Shown here in pieces: positions 1 through 5,848 of a stretch of 6,499 nucleotides of DNA; positions within the stretch are counted from its first letter, which is position 1; each line of letters opens with the position of its first letter. The notes under the pieces are model-generated. The model saw only the letters and a program-made list of their open reading frames with translations, was not told where the DNA came from and did not search any database. A program made the position numbers and the translations under genes. Source of the DNA: Candidatus Lindowiibacteriota bacterium. Lineage in GTDB: Bacteria > Lindowbacteria > 2-12-FULL-62-27. Location of the stretch: assembly GCA_023249255.1 (NCBI GenBank), contig JAHFCY010000194.1, positions 1 through 6,499 on the forward strand, read 5' to 3'.

Positions 1-1
1 A

Positions 2-796
2 AAAAACGTTTATCAGGCGCGGGAAATCCGGTTCCGGCCGAGCGAAGTCATCCTCGGCGAGCGCCCGGGCGTGTCGAGTCTTCGTTCACGTTTTCTTCGG
101 GATGCGGAGGACGAACTGACGCGCGTTCGCAAGATTCTCGAGGACATGCGGGAAACCTACTCGCGCGAAACGAAAGAGCTGGCCGATTCGTACGTCCAAA
201 AAAAAGAGGCGCTCGAAGCCGATCTTAAGCGGATCCGGGACGGCGCCGAGAGCGAGGCGAAGCGGATCCGGGACAGCGCCGAAACCGAGGTCGACAAGGA
301 AAAGAAGCGGGGACACGACGAGGGATTTGCCGCGGGGCAGAAGGCCGGCGAGGAGCAGGCGGCGCAGGCGGTCGCATCTGAGCTTGATCGGTCGCGGCAA
401 CGGATCGCGGAGGCGCGCGAATCGTTTTTGAGCCGTGTCCAGTCGTCGGAACCGAGGCTTTTTGAAACCGCTCTGGCCATTGCGGAAAAAATCATCCGGC
501 AAAAAATACAGGTTGACCCGGCCGTCGTTCAGGAAGTCGTCCGGGACGCCATCGCGCAGATCCGGGAAAATCATCCTGTCCGAATCCGCGTTCATCCATC
601 CGACATCGATCGTCTGGATCAGTTTCGGAAAATATCTCCGGACGCCTTCCGGGATCTTCTCACGACATTCATTCCAGACGAAACGCTGTCGCCGGGCGAC
701 TGTGTGGCGGAGACGAGCCTCGAATTCATTGACGCCACCGTCAGCAAAAAACTGGAGACCCTCCGCGACCGGCTGATTCCCCGATCCGTGTTATGA
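2..796 (+). CDS. fliH: Flagellar export ATPase regulator FliH, 5'-truncated by window edge
   Basis: FliH binds the FliI ATPase, holds it inactive until docking, and brings it with substrates to the cytoplasmic gate of the flagellar type III secretion system. The reading frame is open from base 2, and the 23 residues it adds before the GTG at 71 (beginning KNVYQAREIRF) look like normal protein, so the true start probably lies just upstream of the window. Counting from the GTG, residues 15-125 are a highly charged coiled coil. They include a GxxxGxxxGxxxG repeat (G81, G85, G89, G93), a hallmark of the FliH/YscL family, and a tandem 11-residue duplication. Residues 128-235 match the FliH C-terminal domain: AIAEKIIRQKI, then a VRIRVHPSDIDRL segment, then LSPGDCVAETSLEFIDA. 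The gene ends 9 nt before fliI. Family assignment is secure; only the start is unknown. Confidence 0.93.
   Translation, partial: KNVYQAREIRFRPSEVILGERPGVSSLRSRFLRDAEDELTRVRKILEDMRETYSRETKELADSYVQKKEALEADLKRIRDGAESEAKRIRDSAETEVDKEKKRGHDEGFAAGQKAGEEQAAQAVASELDRSRQRIAEARESFLSRVQSSEPRLFETALAIAEKIIRQKIQVDPAVVQEVVRDAIAQIRENHPVRIRVHPSDIDRLDQFRKISPDAFRDLLTTFIPDETLSPGDCVAETSLEFIDATVSKKLETLRDRLIPRSVL
227..292 (+). repeat. Tandem 33-bp duplication inside fliH (11-residue coiled-coil repeat)
   Basis: Two adjacent 33-bp units (227-259 and 260-292) encode KRIRDGAESEA and KRIRDSAETEV. The first 15 bases of each unit are identical and most later differences are conservative, which suggests a fairly recent in-frame duplication. 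Eleven residues is a natural coiled-coil (hendecad) period, so the helix would lengthen without losing register. It lies just before the GxxxG repeat. Confidence 0.85.
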
Positions 797-805
797 CCGC
801 CTGAC

Positions 806-2116
806 ATGCCTGACATTCTAGACCAGGCCATGGACGCCGTTCGGGCTCCATTGACGCGGCCGTTCGGCCGCGTCAGCCGCGTGGAGGGATTGCTCATCGA
901 ATCGATCGGTCCCCAGGCGAAAGTGGGGGAGTTGTGCGAAGCAGTTCTGGATGACGGAGCGCGGCGGCCCATGGAAGTCGTGGGATTTCGGGAAGGCAGA
1001 ATGATCCTGATGCCCATCGGCGAAATTTATGGCGTCTCGCCGGGTTGCATGGTCTACGCGACCGGCTCGAGCCTGATGGTCGACCTCGGCCCGGGACTTC
1101 TGGGACGGATTCTGGACGGGTTCGGCCGGCCGATCGACGACAAGGGGCCGTTGACGGGACTGACCGGTCGTACCGCTGTCAACCGCGCGCCGCCGAATCC
1201 TCTGACACGGCCCATGATTCGCGCGGTTCTTGAGACGGGAATCCGGGCCATCGACGGCCTTCTGACAGTCGGACGGGGACAGCGCATCGGAATTTTTTCC
1301 GGAAGCGGCGTCGGCAAGAGTACCCTGCTGGGCATGCTGGCCCGTTACGCGCGGGCGGACGTCAACGTCATCGCCCTGATCGGCGAGCGCGGACGGGAAG
1401 TCCGGGAATTCATTGAGCGGGACCTGGGTCCGGAGGGACTTCGGCGCTCAGTCGTTGTGGTGGCGACGAGCGATCAGGCGCCGCTCATGCGCATGCGCGC
1501 CGCGTTCACAGCCACGTCGCTCGCCGAATATTTTCGAGACCATGGCAAAGACGTGATGCTGCTCATGGATTCAGTCACGCGGTTTGCGCGGGCCCAGCGC
1601 GAAGTGGGTCTGGCGGTCAAAGAGCCACCGGCCCTCAGGGGATTCCCGCCGAGCGTATTTGAAATGCTTCCGAAATTTCTTGAGCGGACCGGCACGTCCG
1701 AGACAGGCAGCATCACCGGCCTTTATACGGTCCTGATCGACGCCGACGACATGAATGAACCCATTGCCGACACCGTCCGCGCGATTTTAGACGGGCACAT
1801 CGTTCTCTCCCGGGACATCGCCGCCCGAAATCACTATCCCGCCATCGACGTCTTGAACAGCATCAGTCGTGTCATGAGCGTCGTGGCCTCGCCGGTGCAC
1901 AAATCTCTGGCCGGCCGTATGCGGAAGATTCTCGCGACGTTTCGGGATTCGGAGGATCTCGTCCGCATCGGCGCGTACGTGGCGGGCACCGATCCGGACC
2001 TGGACGAGGCGCTGAAAGCCATCCACGCCGTCAACACATTTCTCCAGCAGGCGGTGGAGGAGAACGAGCCGTTCGAATCCACGCTGGACAAAATGAAGGG
2101 CATCTTCCATGAGTAG
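806..2116 (+). CDS. fliI: Flagellum-specific ATPase FliI
   Basis: FliI is the F1-type ATPase of the flagellar type III export apparatus. It forms a hexamer under the FlhA/FlhB gate and uses ATP to help unfold and load export substrates. The 436-aa product is full length. Visible motifs: Walker A GSGVGKST at residues 166-173; the catalytic-glutamate segment GERGRE with E194; Walker B VMLLMDSVTRF with D255; the FliI signature running from AQREVGLA through RGFPPSVFEMLP (residues 263-289); and SISR with R355 at the place of the F1 arginine finger. The N-terminal beta-barrel (residues about 18-90) is complete. The ATG at 806 lies 9 nt after the fliH stop without a good Shine-Dalgarno, so translation is probably coupled to fliH. 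An 11-bp inverted repeat sits early in the gene. The virulence T3SS ATPases (SctN) are close relatives, but the surrounding genes are flagellar. Confidence 0.98.
   Translation: MPDILDQAMDAVRAPLTRPFGRVSRVEGLLIESIGPQAKVGELCEAVLDDGARRPMEVVGFREGRMILMPIGEIYGVSPGCMVYATGSSLMVDLGPGLLGRILDGFGRPIDDKGPLTGLTGRTAVNRAPPNPLTRPMIRAVLETGIRAIDGLLTVGRGQRIGIFSGSGVGKSTLLGMLARYARADVNVIALIGERGREVREFIERDLGPEGLRRSVVVVATSDQAPLMRMRAAFTATSLAEYFRDHGKDVMLLMDSVTRFARAQREVGLAVKEPPALRGFPPSVFEMLPKFLERTGTSETGSITGLYTVLIDADDMNEPIADTVRAILDGHIVLSRDIAARNHYPAIDVLNSISRVMSVVASPVHKSLAGRMRKILATFRDSEDLVRIGAYVAGTDPDLDEALKAIHAVNTFLQQAVEENEPFESTLDKMKGIFHE
852..875 (+). repeat. Perfect 11-bp inverted repeat near the start of fliI
   Basis: TGACGCGGCCG at 852-862 is followed by TT and then by its exact reverse complement at 865-875. 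In RNA it would fold as a very GC-rich stem with a GUUC tetraloop, about 45 nt after the fliI ATG. It lies wholly in coding sequence (residues 16-24, TRPFGR region), so codon constraint plus GC richness may explain it. A role in slowing early translation of fliI is only a possibility. Confidence 0.55.
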
Positions 2117-2597
2117 ATTCCGGTTCAATCTTCAGCGCGTGCTCGACGTCCGCGCGACGCAGGAGCGCATCCGGCAGAACGAGCTGGCTCTCGAGCGCAA
2201 AAAGGAGATTGCCGTCCTTCAAAAAATCGACCGCCTTCGGATCGAGCAGTCGGACGAATATCTCAAGGGCGATACGATCATGTCGCAAACAGCGATCGAG
2301 GCCCGCACTGTCATCAACCATCAGAGGTACATCGAGTCGCTGGAACGTGACATCGCCCGCGCCTTCAACGACCTGGGCGTCCAGCGCACGGCCGTCGAAT
2401 CTGCCCGCCGGACGCTTGTCGAGGCCGCCCGGAAAAAGAAACTTCTCGAAAAATTAAAAGACAAACGCATGACTGAATTCAAGAAAGAAGAGGAAAAGGC
2501 CGAACAGAAGGTCATAGATGAACTCGGGGGGACTCGTTCCGCCCGGCAGCAGGCGCAGGACAGCTCAGGGAAGGCTGATCGGAGCGCCTGTTCATGA
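2109..2597 (+). CDS. fliJ: Flagellar export chaperone FliJ
   Basis: FliJ is the central-stalk-like coiled-coil component of the FliH-FliI-FliJ complex. It resembles the F1 gamma subunit, contacts FlhA and escorts export chaperones. The product is 162 aa, slightly longer than the usual 140-150. It opens with the family's FRFNLQRVLDVR segment (residues 4-15) followed by E19, is almost entirely charged helix to about residue 138, and contains the conserved KKLLEKLKDKRMTEF stretch at residues 110-124. The tail (140-162) is polar and probably disordered. The ATG at 2109 overlaps the last 8 nt of fliI, with a modest GAAGGG-like Shine-Dalgarno inside the fliI end. Position directly after fliI supports the call, which rests on weakly conserved sequence as always for FliJ. 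Confidence 0.92.
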   Translation: MSRFRFNLQRVLDVRATQERIRQNELALERKKEIAVLQKIDRLRIEQSDEYLKGDTIMSQTAIEARTVINHQRYIESLERDIARAFNDLGVQRTAVESARRTLVEAARKKKLLEKLKDKRMTEFKKEEEKAEQKVIDELGGTRSARQQAQDSSGKADRSACS

Positions 2598-3337
2598 CAT
2601 TCTCGATTGAGTCTGGTCCAACGGGCCTTGCGGACATCGAGCGGGTTTTCCAGAAGATGCTGGAAATTCGCGAGCAGTTCGGGGCCGTCGAATCGAAAGC
2701 GGCGGATCAAACGGGATCGACAGACGTTCATCAAAGTCCGACCGAAACGTCCTTTCGTTCCGCGCTGGATCAGGCGAAGGAACGGCAATCCATGGATGGA
2801 AAAGCAGGCGCGGCGCCGGCGACGGCGCCGCCAGCCGTCGAAACGCCCCGCAGTTCAACGCAGTCAACGCCGATTGCGTCGACCGGCGCGGGGCCCAAAG
2901 ACGGTACGCTGGAGAAGCGATTGATGGAAACGTTGCGTCGGGAACTTCCCAAATCCGATGTCCCGCCCGATCTGGCCCTGGCGGTCATGCAGGCCGAATC
3001 GAATTTCGATCCACGGGCCGTGTCGCCCAAAGGGGCGATCGGCGTCATGCAGCTTATGCCCCAAACCGCCGCGGGCCTTGGCGTGGACGAATCCGTCGAC
3101 CTGTTCGAACCCGAGGTCAACATTCCGACCGGTCTTCGACATTTGTCCAATCTCATGGCCAAATACGGCGGAGACGAAGAGAAAGCCCTGGCCGCCTATA
3201 ACGCCGGATCGGCCAGCGTCGACAAATACAAGGGTGTGCCTCCCTTTCCGGAAACCCGGTCCTACATCCAGAAAATATACGATATCCGCCGACGCCTCAA
3301 CGAGAACACAGCGGCGCTTGAAGGGCCGGAATCCTGA
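2594..3337 (+). CDS. SLT-domain lytic transglycosylase in flagellar operon
   Basis: This is a peptidoglycan-cleaving enzyme of the Slt/goose-lysozyme-like family. It cuts the MurNAc-GlcNAc bond with formation of an anhydro-MurNAc end. The catalytic domain spans residues about 122-238 of 247: QAESNFDPRAVS with catalytic Glu135, then GAIGVMQLMP (147-156), then AYNAG (201-205), then ETRSYIQKI (220-228), which are the ordered SLT motifs. Residues 1-35 form a predicted charged helix, and 36-105 a Ser/Thr/Pro/Ala-rich linker. There is no N-terminal hydrophobic signal sequence, although the substrate is outside the membrane. The start overlaps the fliJ stop (ATGA), so coupling is likely. The inferred job is opening the wall for the flagellar rod, analogous to the FlgJ muramidase domain or SltF. 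Export through the flagellar type III system is inferred, not shown. The catalytic family is certain; the specific role is not. Confidence 0.93.
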   Translation: MTFSIESGPTGLADIERVFQKMLEIREQFGAVESKAADQTGSTDVHQSPTETSFRSALDQAKERQSMDGKAGAAPATAPPAVETPRSSTQSTPIASTGAGPKDGTLEKRLMETLRRELPKSDVPPDLALAVMQAESNFDPRAVSPKGAIGVMQLMPQTAAGLGVDESVDLFEPEVNIPTGLRHLSNLMAKYGGDEEKALAAYNAGSASVDKYKGVPPFPETRSYIQKIYDIRRRLNENTAALEGPES

Positions 3338-3921
3338 TGCGGAAAATAGAATTTCTGTCGCTGGTAGCCCTCTTTTTCGGATGCATCGGATTTCTCCTCT
3401 GGACGCTTCAGCGAACGGGAGTTTATGACGTGAAAGGCGAGATGGCGCCGTACATCGCAAAAATGCCCTTTGTCGGATACACCGTAGCCGAGGACCTCAC
3501 CTCGCCGCTCGATCTTCAGACCCGGGAACTTGAGCGGATCAAGGAGGCGATCGGAGAAAAGGAGCAGGTGCTGACCAACAAGGATCTGGAGATCGAAGAG
3601 CGCGAGAAACAAGTGAAAGAGGAGAATGATCTCCTGGAACAGCGTCGGCGGCAGATCCGCGAGCTGGAGGTGAAGCTGGCTGAGCGGGAAAAGCAGGAGG
3701 ACGACCGGGACCAGCGGCTGAACCGGCTTGTTGAGATTTACGGCGCGATGCCGCCGGACGCGGCGGCCAAACAGATCGAATCGCAGGACGACGAACTCGC
3801 CATCGAGCTTCTGAAGAGAATGAAATCCGACGCCGTCGCCATTATTTTGTCGCTGATGACCAAGGAACACGCGTCGACGCTGGTTTTAAAAATGGGGAAG
3901 CCGGAGTCGGTCACGCAGTAA
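3337..3921 (+). CDS. MotE/YlxF-like membrane protein with MgtE-N-type helical domain
   Basis: This 194-aa protein has one membrane helix (residues about 5-24, FLSLVALFFGCIGFLLW) and a highly charged coiled coil over about 60-128. Its C-terminal helical segment, about 129-187, contains the MPPDAAAKQIESQDDELAIELLKRM stretch, split here by the helix pattern of the MgtE N-terminal and FliG middle domains. The same architecture and operon place (after fliJ, before fliK) are seen in Bacillus YlxF and in proteins annotated as the MotE family. A rhizobial MotE is a chaperone for the periplasmic motility protein MotC. Its exact role here is unknown; I infer a flagellar chaperone or scaffold anchored in the inner membrane. 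The start codon shares one base with the preceding stop (TGATG). Cys16 does not sit in a convincing lipobox, so an anchor helix is preferred over a lipoprotein signal. It is followed by the first long gap in the operon. Confidence 0.85.
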   Translation: MRKIEFLSLVALFFGCIGFLLWTLQRTGVYDVKGEMAPYIAKMPFVGYTVAEDLTSPLDLQTRELERIKEAIGEKEQVLTNKDLEIEEREKQVKEENDLLEQRRRQIRELEVKLAEREKQEDDRDQRLNRLVEIYGAMPPDAAAKQIESQDDELAIELLKRMKSDAVAIILSLMTKEHASTLVLKMGKPESVTQ

Positions 3922-3923
3922 GC

Positions 3924-3979
3924 CTGTAACGGGTATCAGGCAACGGGTAACGCGTTACCCATTGCCCGTTACTCGTTGC
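3924..3979. repeat. Eight degenerate 7-bp repeats, four direct then four inverted
   Basis: The gap after the motE-like gene reads as eight contiguous heptamers. Units starting at 3924, 3931, 3938 and 3945 resemble GGGTAAC. Those starting at 3952, 3959, 3966 and 3973 resemble CCGTTAC, which is the same unit on the other strand with a register shift. The switch produces a perfect 16-bp palindrome, GGGTAACGCGTTACCC (3945-3960). A longer hairpin pairs 3926-3933 with 3965-3972, with 3934-3940 bulged out. A competing small hairpin pairs GCCTG (3922-3926) with CAGGC (3937-3941). It is non-coding and looks like a dispersed intergenic element. There is no T-tract, so it is not a standard terminator. 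Confidence 0.8.
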
Positions 3980-3993
3980 ACAAATGCCGCAAC

Positions 3994-4002
3994 AGGAGGT
4001 GA
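3994..4002 (+). promoter_or_regulatory. Perfect Shine-Dalgarno with no conventional gene start after it
   Basis: AGGAGGTGA is a 9-nt match to the 16S rRNA 3' end, yet no ATG, GTG or TTG follows at normal spacing. The nearest start-like codon is a CTG at 4011, which would give only 13 residues ending at 4052. The site also falls inside a 22-codon frame running from an ATG at 3984 to the same stop, but that ATG has no Shine-Dalgarno. It may be a remnant of an older fliK leader, a ribosome standby site, or part of a short leader peptide. Confidence 0.5.
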
Positions 4003-4023
4003 GAGGGAACCTGAAAACCGCGG

Positions 4024-4038
4024 CCCCGCGTGGCGGGG
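4024..4038 (+). promoter_or_regulatory. GC hairpin in the fliK leader
   Basis: CCCCGC (4024-4029) and GCGGGG (4033-4038) form a perfect 6-bp stem whose three-base loop is the GTG at 4030. That GTG is in frame with fliK, but burial in this loop and lack of a Shine-Dalgarno speak against it as a start. No T-run follows, so termination is unlikely. The stem closely resembles the one before flgE. Confidence 0.5.
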
Positions 4039-4054
4039 ACGCACACAATTGAAA

Positions 4055-4060
4055 AGAGGG
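4055..4060 (+). promoter_or_regulatory. Ribosome binding site deciding the fliK start
   Basis: AGAGGG ends 8 nt before the ATG at 4069. It selects that ATG over the in-frame GTG at 4030, which has no comparable site upstream. Confidence 0.6.
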
Positions 4061-4068
4061 AAGGCATC

Positions 4069-5700
4069 ATGCAGGAATTGCAGAATGTCAACCTCGACCA
4101 GGCTGAAACGGGCGCAAAATCGCTTAATCGCGTGACCATGGAAGAAGAGCTCCGGCGCCGCCGAAATCAGGCATCCGGCGGAAACGGCGTTCAATTTTCC
4201 ACGATCTTTTCCATCGTCGACAGCGGTCTCGAAAACGGCGCGGAGTCGATCCGCCGTCTTCCGAAACACGCGGCGGAGAAAAGCGCCGATCCGGAAAAGT
4301 CCTCGTTTCTGCCCATCGCTGGCGCGGCGGACGAAAAAGCCGCTGTCGCCGAAGCCGCCAAAGAGGCGCCGAAGGCGAAAGCAGAGACAGAGCAGAAGCC
4401 GAGGGTCGCGAAGGAAGCCGTCACGAGGAAATCCGAGGCGGCGGAATTGCTCCAATCCCAGATTGCGGCGATTCAGGCGAAAATCGAGCAGACGGCCCAA
4501 ACCGTGACGCGTGTTGTCGAGCGCGCCGCAGTCCGGACCGAAAAGCGCGATTCCGTTTCAGTCGAGAAGGCGAGATCGCCCGACAGGGCCGAACACGCCG
4601 CCGAGAACAAGGACCACGCGCCGAAAGCCAGGACGGTTGAGAAACCGCAAACCGCCGATGATGGCGGCGTCTTGAAGGAATCGGCAAAAGGTCCGGAGCG
4701 CAAAGAGCGGCCGAAAGCCAGAGACAACGGCGGATCGGAAGCCGGGACACGGGATGATCAAAAGTCGTCCGAAATGAAATCGCCCCGGGGAGACGATGAG
4801 CATGGCCGTTCGGTTCAGCGGCGGGATCGCGCCGAGGAGAAATCCCAGGCGCCGGGCCGGGCCGAACCGCAGGACGCGAAAGCGTCCGACCGCAAGGTGG
4901 CGGACGGATTTGACAAACCGCGCGCCGAGGAAACCCCGACGTCGGAGTCAGCGCCGAAGAAAAAAACGGCCGGCGATTTTGAAAAGCTGACCGGTCTTCA
5001 CGCTCGGACGGTTCTCGATTACGCGCCGATCATGGCTCCCGTTCCGGTTCAGGATTTGTCGAGCAAGACGCCGGTTGAAATTGTCAGCCGCGGGCTGTCG
5101 GTCGAGGCGGCCAAAGCGGGCGGACGGATTGCAGCATCGCAGTCGGGCACGGGATCACAGCAGAACGGCGGCGCGATGGGCCAGTCCAAAGGCTCTGATG
5201 CGCAGACCAAACTTGCCGAAAGCGCGCGCCGGTTGAACGGTTACGTGAGCGGCAAACTGGATGCTCCCGTCAATTCGGAAGCGACGTTTTCGGACTTGGT
5301 TTCGAAGGCCAAAATGTTCCTGGAGGGCGGCCGGTCTGAGATGACGATCCAGCTCAAGCCTGAACATCTCGGCAACCTCAACATCAAGATTTCGATGGAG
5401 GACGGCCAGATGGAGGCGAAGTTCGTCACGGATCGCCCGGAAGTCCAGAAGCTTCTCGAACAGCATACGGATGTGCTGAAGGAGAAATTGAACGAGGCCG
5501 GGATCGTGATCTCGGCGGTCAGCGTTGAAGTTCGAAGCGATGCCGGTCAGACGTCTTTTCAGGGCGAACGAAGCGGCGGGCTTCGAAAGGTCACGGTATT
5601 CGGGAGCGGCGAAGAAGACGGGCTCTCGATGGATACAGGCGGGTCGCAAATCGCCTACGCGCTCGCGGGTATGGGAACGCACTTATCTTTGGTTGCATGA
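4069..5700 (+). CDS. fliK: Flagellar hook-length control protein FliK
   Basis: FliK is secreted during hook growth, measures hook length and then acts through its C-terminal domain on FlhB to switch export from rod/hook to filament substrates. From the ATG at 4069 the product is 543 aa, longer than Salmonella FliK (405 aa). The C-terminal Flg_hook domain covers about residues 405-488. It contains MTIQLKPEHLGNLNIKI (from residue 425; hallmark LxPexLG) and the segment through RPEVQKLLEQHTDVLKEKL, followed by a glycine-rich tail. Residues about 75-310 are a Lys/Glu/Arg/Ala-rich, low-complexity, probably disordered linker, typical of the ruler part. A GTG at 4030 would add 13 residues but lies in a hairpin loop; AGAGGG upstream of 4069 favours the ATG. 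Position before flgD fits. The N-terminal region has no recognisable motif beyond helix propensity. Confidence 0.93.
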   Translation: MQELQNVNLDQAETGAKSLNRVTMEEELRRRRNQASGGNGVQFSTIFSIVDSGLENGAESIRRLPKHAAEKSADPEKSSFLPIAGAADEKAAVAEAAKEAPKAKAETEQKPRVAKEAVTRKSEAAELLQSQIAAIQAKIEQTAQTVTRVVERAAVRTEKRDSVSVEKARSPDRAEHAAENKDHAPKARTVEKPQTADDGGVLKESAKGPERKERPKARDNGGSEAGTRDDQKSSEMKSPRGDDEHGRSVQRRDRAEEKSQAPGRAEPQDAKASDRKVADGFDKPRAEETPTSESAPKKKTAGDFEKLTGLHARTVLDYAPIMAPVPVQDLSSKTPVEIVSRGLSVEAAKAGGRIAASQSGTGSQQNGGAMGQSKGSDAQTKLAESARRLNGYVSGKLDAPVNSEATFSDLVSKAKMFLEGGRSEMTIQLKPEHLGNLNIKISMEDGQMEAKFVTDRPEVQKLLEQHTDVLKEKLNEAGIVISAVSVEVRSDAGQTSFQGERSGGLRKVTVFGSGEEDGLSMDTGGSQIAYALAGMGTHLSLVA

Positions 5701-5706
5701 TTTTGA

Positions 5707-5751
5707 TTTCTTCTCCGCGGAGGGGTGAAGAATCCCTTCGCGGGGAAGAAA
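5707..5751 (+). promoter_or_regulatory. Long hairpin in the fliK-flgD gap
   Basis: Bases 5707-5724 pair with 5734-5751 to make an 18-bp stem around a 9-nt loop. Two of the pairs are G-U in the + strand transcript (5714 with 5744, 5720 with 5738). In a minus-strand transcript they would be A-C mismatches, so the structure is best formed in the operon mRNA. It begins 7 nt after the fliK stop. What follows is A-rich, not T-rich, so it is not a canonical intrinsic terminator. An mRNA-stability or processing element is more plausible. Confidence 0.65.
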
Positions 5752-5760
5752 AAATACCCG

Positions 5761-5829
5761 TGACCGACAGGATGAAGGAAATCCCGCGGAGTCCAGGGAT
5801 GGACGGGAACGGGATGACCGACAGGATGA
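5761..5829. repeat. Pair of 15-bp direct repeats in the fliK-flgD gap
   Basis: TGACCGACAGGATGA occurs identically at 5761-5775 and 5815-5829, 54 bp apart. The DNA between and after contains looser echoes: an AGGGATGGA at about 5795, a GGGATGA at 5811, and an ACAGGAGGA that forms the flgD Shine-Dalgarno. No open frame here is convincing. It looks like a small non-coding repeat element that abuts the flgD translation signal. Confidence 0.7.
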
Positions 5830-5835
5830 CCAAAC

Positions 5836-5841
5836 AGGAGG
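5836..5841 (+). promoter_or_regulatory. Strong ribosome binding site of flgD
   Basis: AGGAGG lies 7 nt before the ATG at 5849, ideal spacing. It allows flgD to be translated independently of fliK despite the long structured gap. Confidence 0.85.
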
Positions 5842-5848
5842 AAACGCG

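Noticed and set aside
71-73. GTG as the start of fliH
   Set aside because: The frame stays open 23 codons further to the window edge with normal-looking protein, and there is no good Shine-Dalgarno before 71. The true start is probably outside the window.
2811-2832. GGCGCC-rich palindromic stretch inside the transglycosylase gene
   Set aside because: It encodes the Ala/Pro linker (GAAPATAPP), and its symmetry follows from GCG/GCC/CCG codon use.
3384-3390. Lipobox around Cys16 of the MotE-like protein
   Set aside because: The residues before the cysteine (F-F-G) do not fit the lipobox, and hydrophobicity continues past it, so a membrane anchor is the better reading.
2864-3870. Long minus-strand open frames opposite the transglycosylase and motE-like genes (up to about 200 codons)
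   Set aside because: They are antisense shadows expected in GC-rich coding DNA, without ribosome sites or recognisable domains, and the sense genes are clear.
3922-3979. Rho-independent terminator after the motE-like gene
   Set aside because: The hairpin is present, but no T-tract follows on either strand and the next operon genes continue in the same direction.
4030-4068. GTG-initiated 13-residue extension of FliK
   Set aside because: The GTG is the loop of a GC hairpin and lacks a ribosome site, while the ATG at 4069 has AGAGGG at proper spacing.
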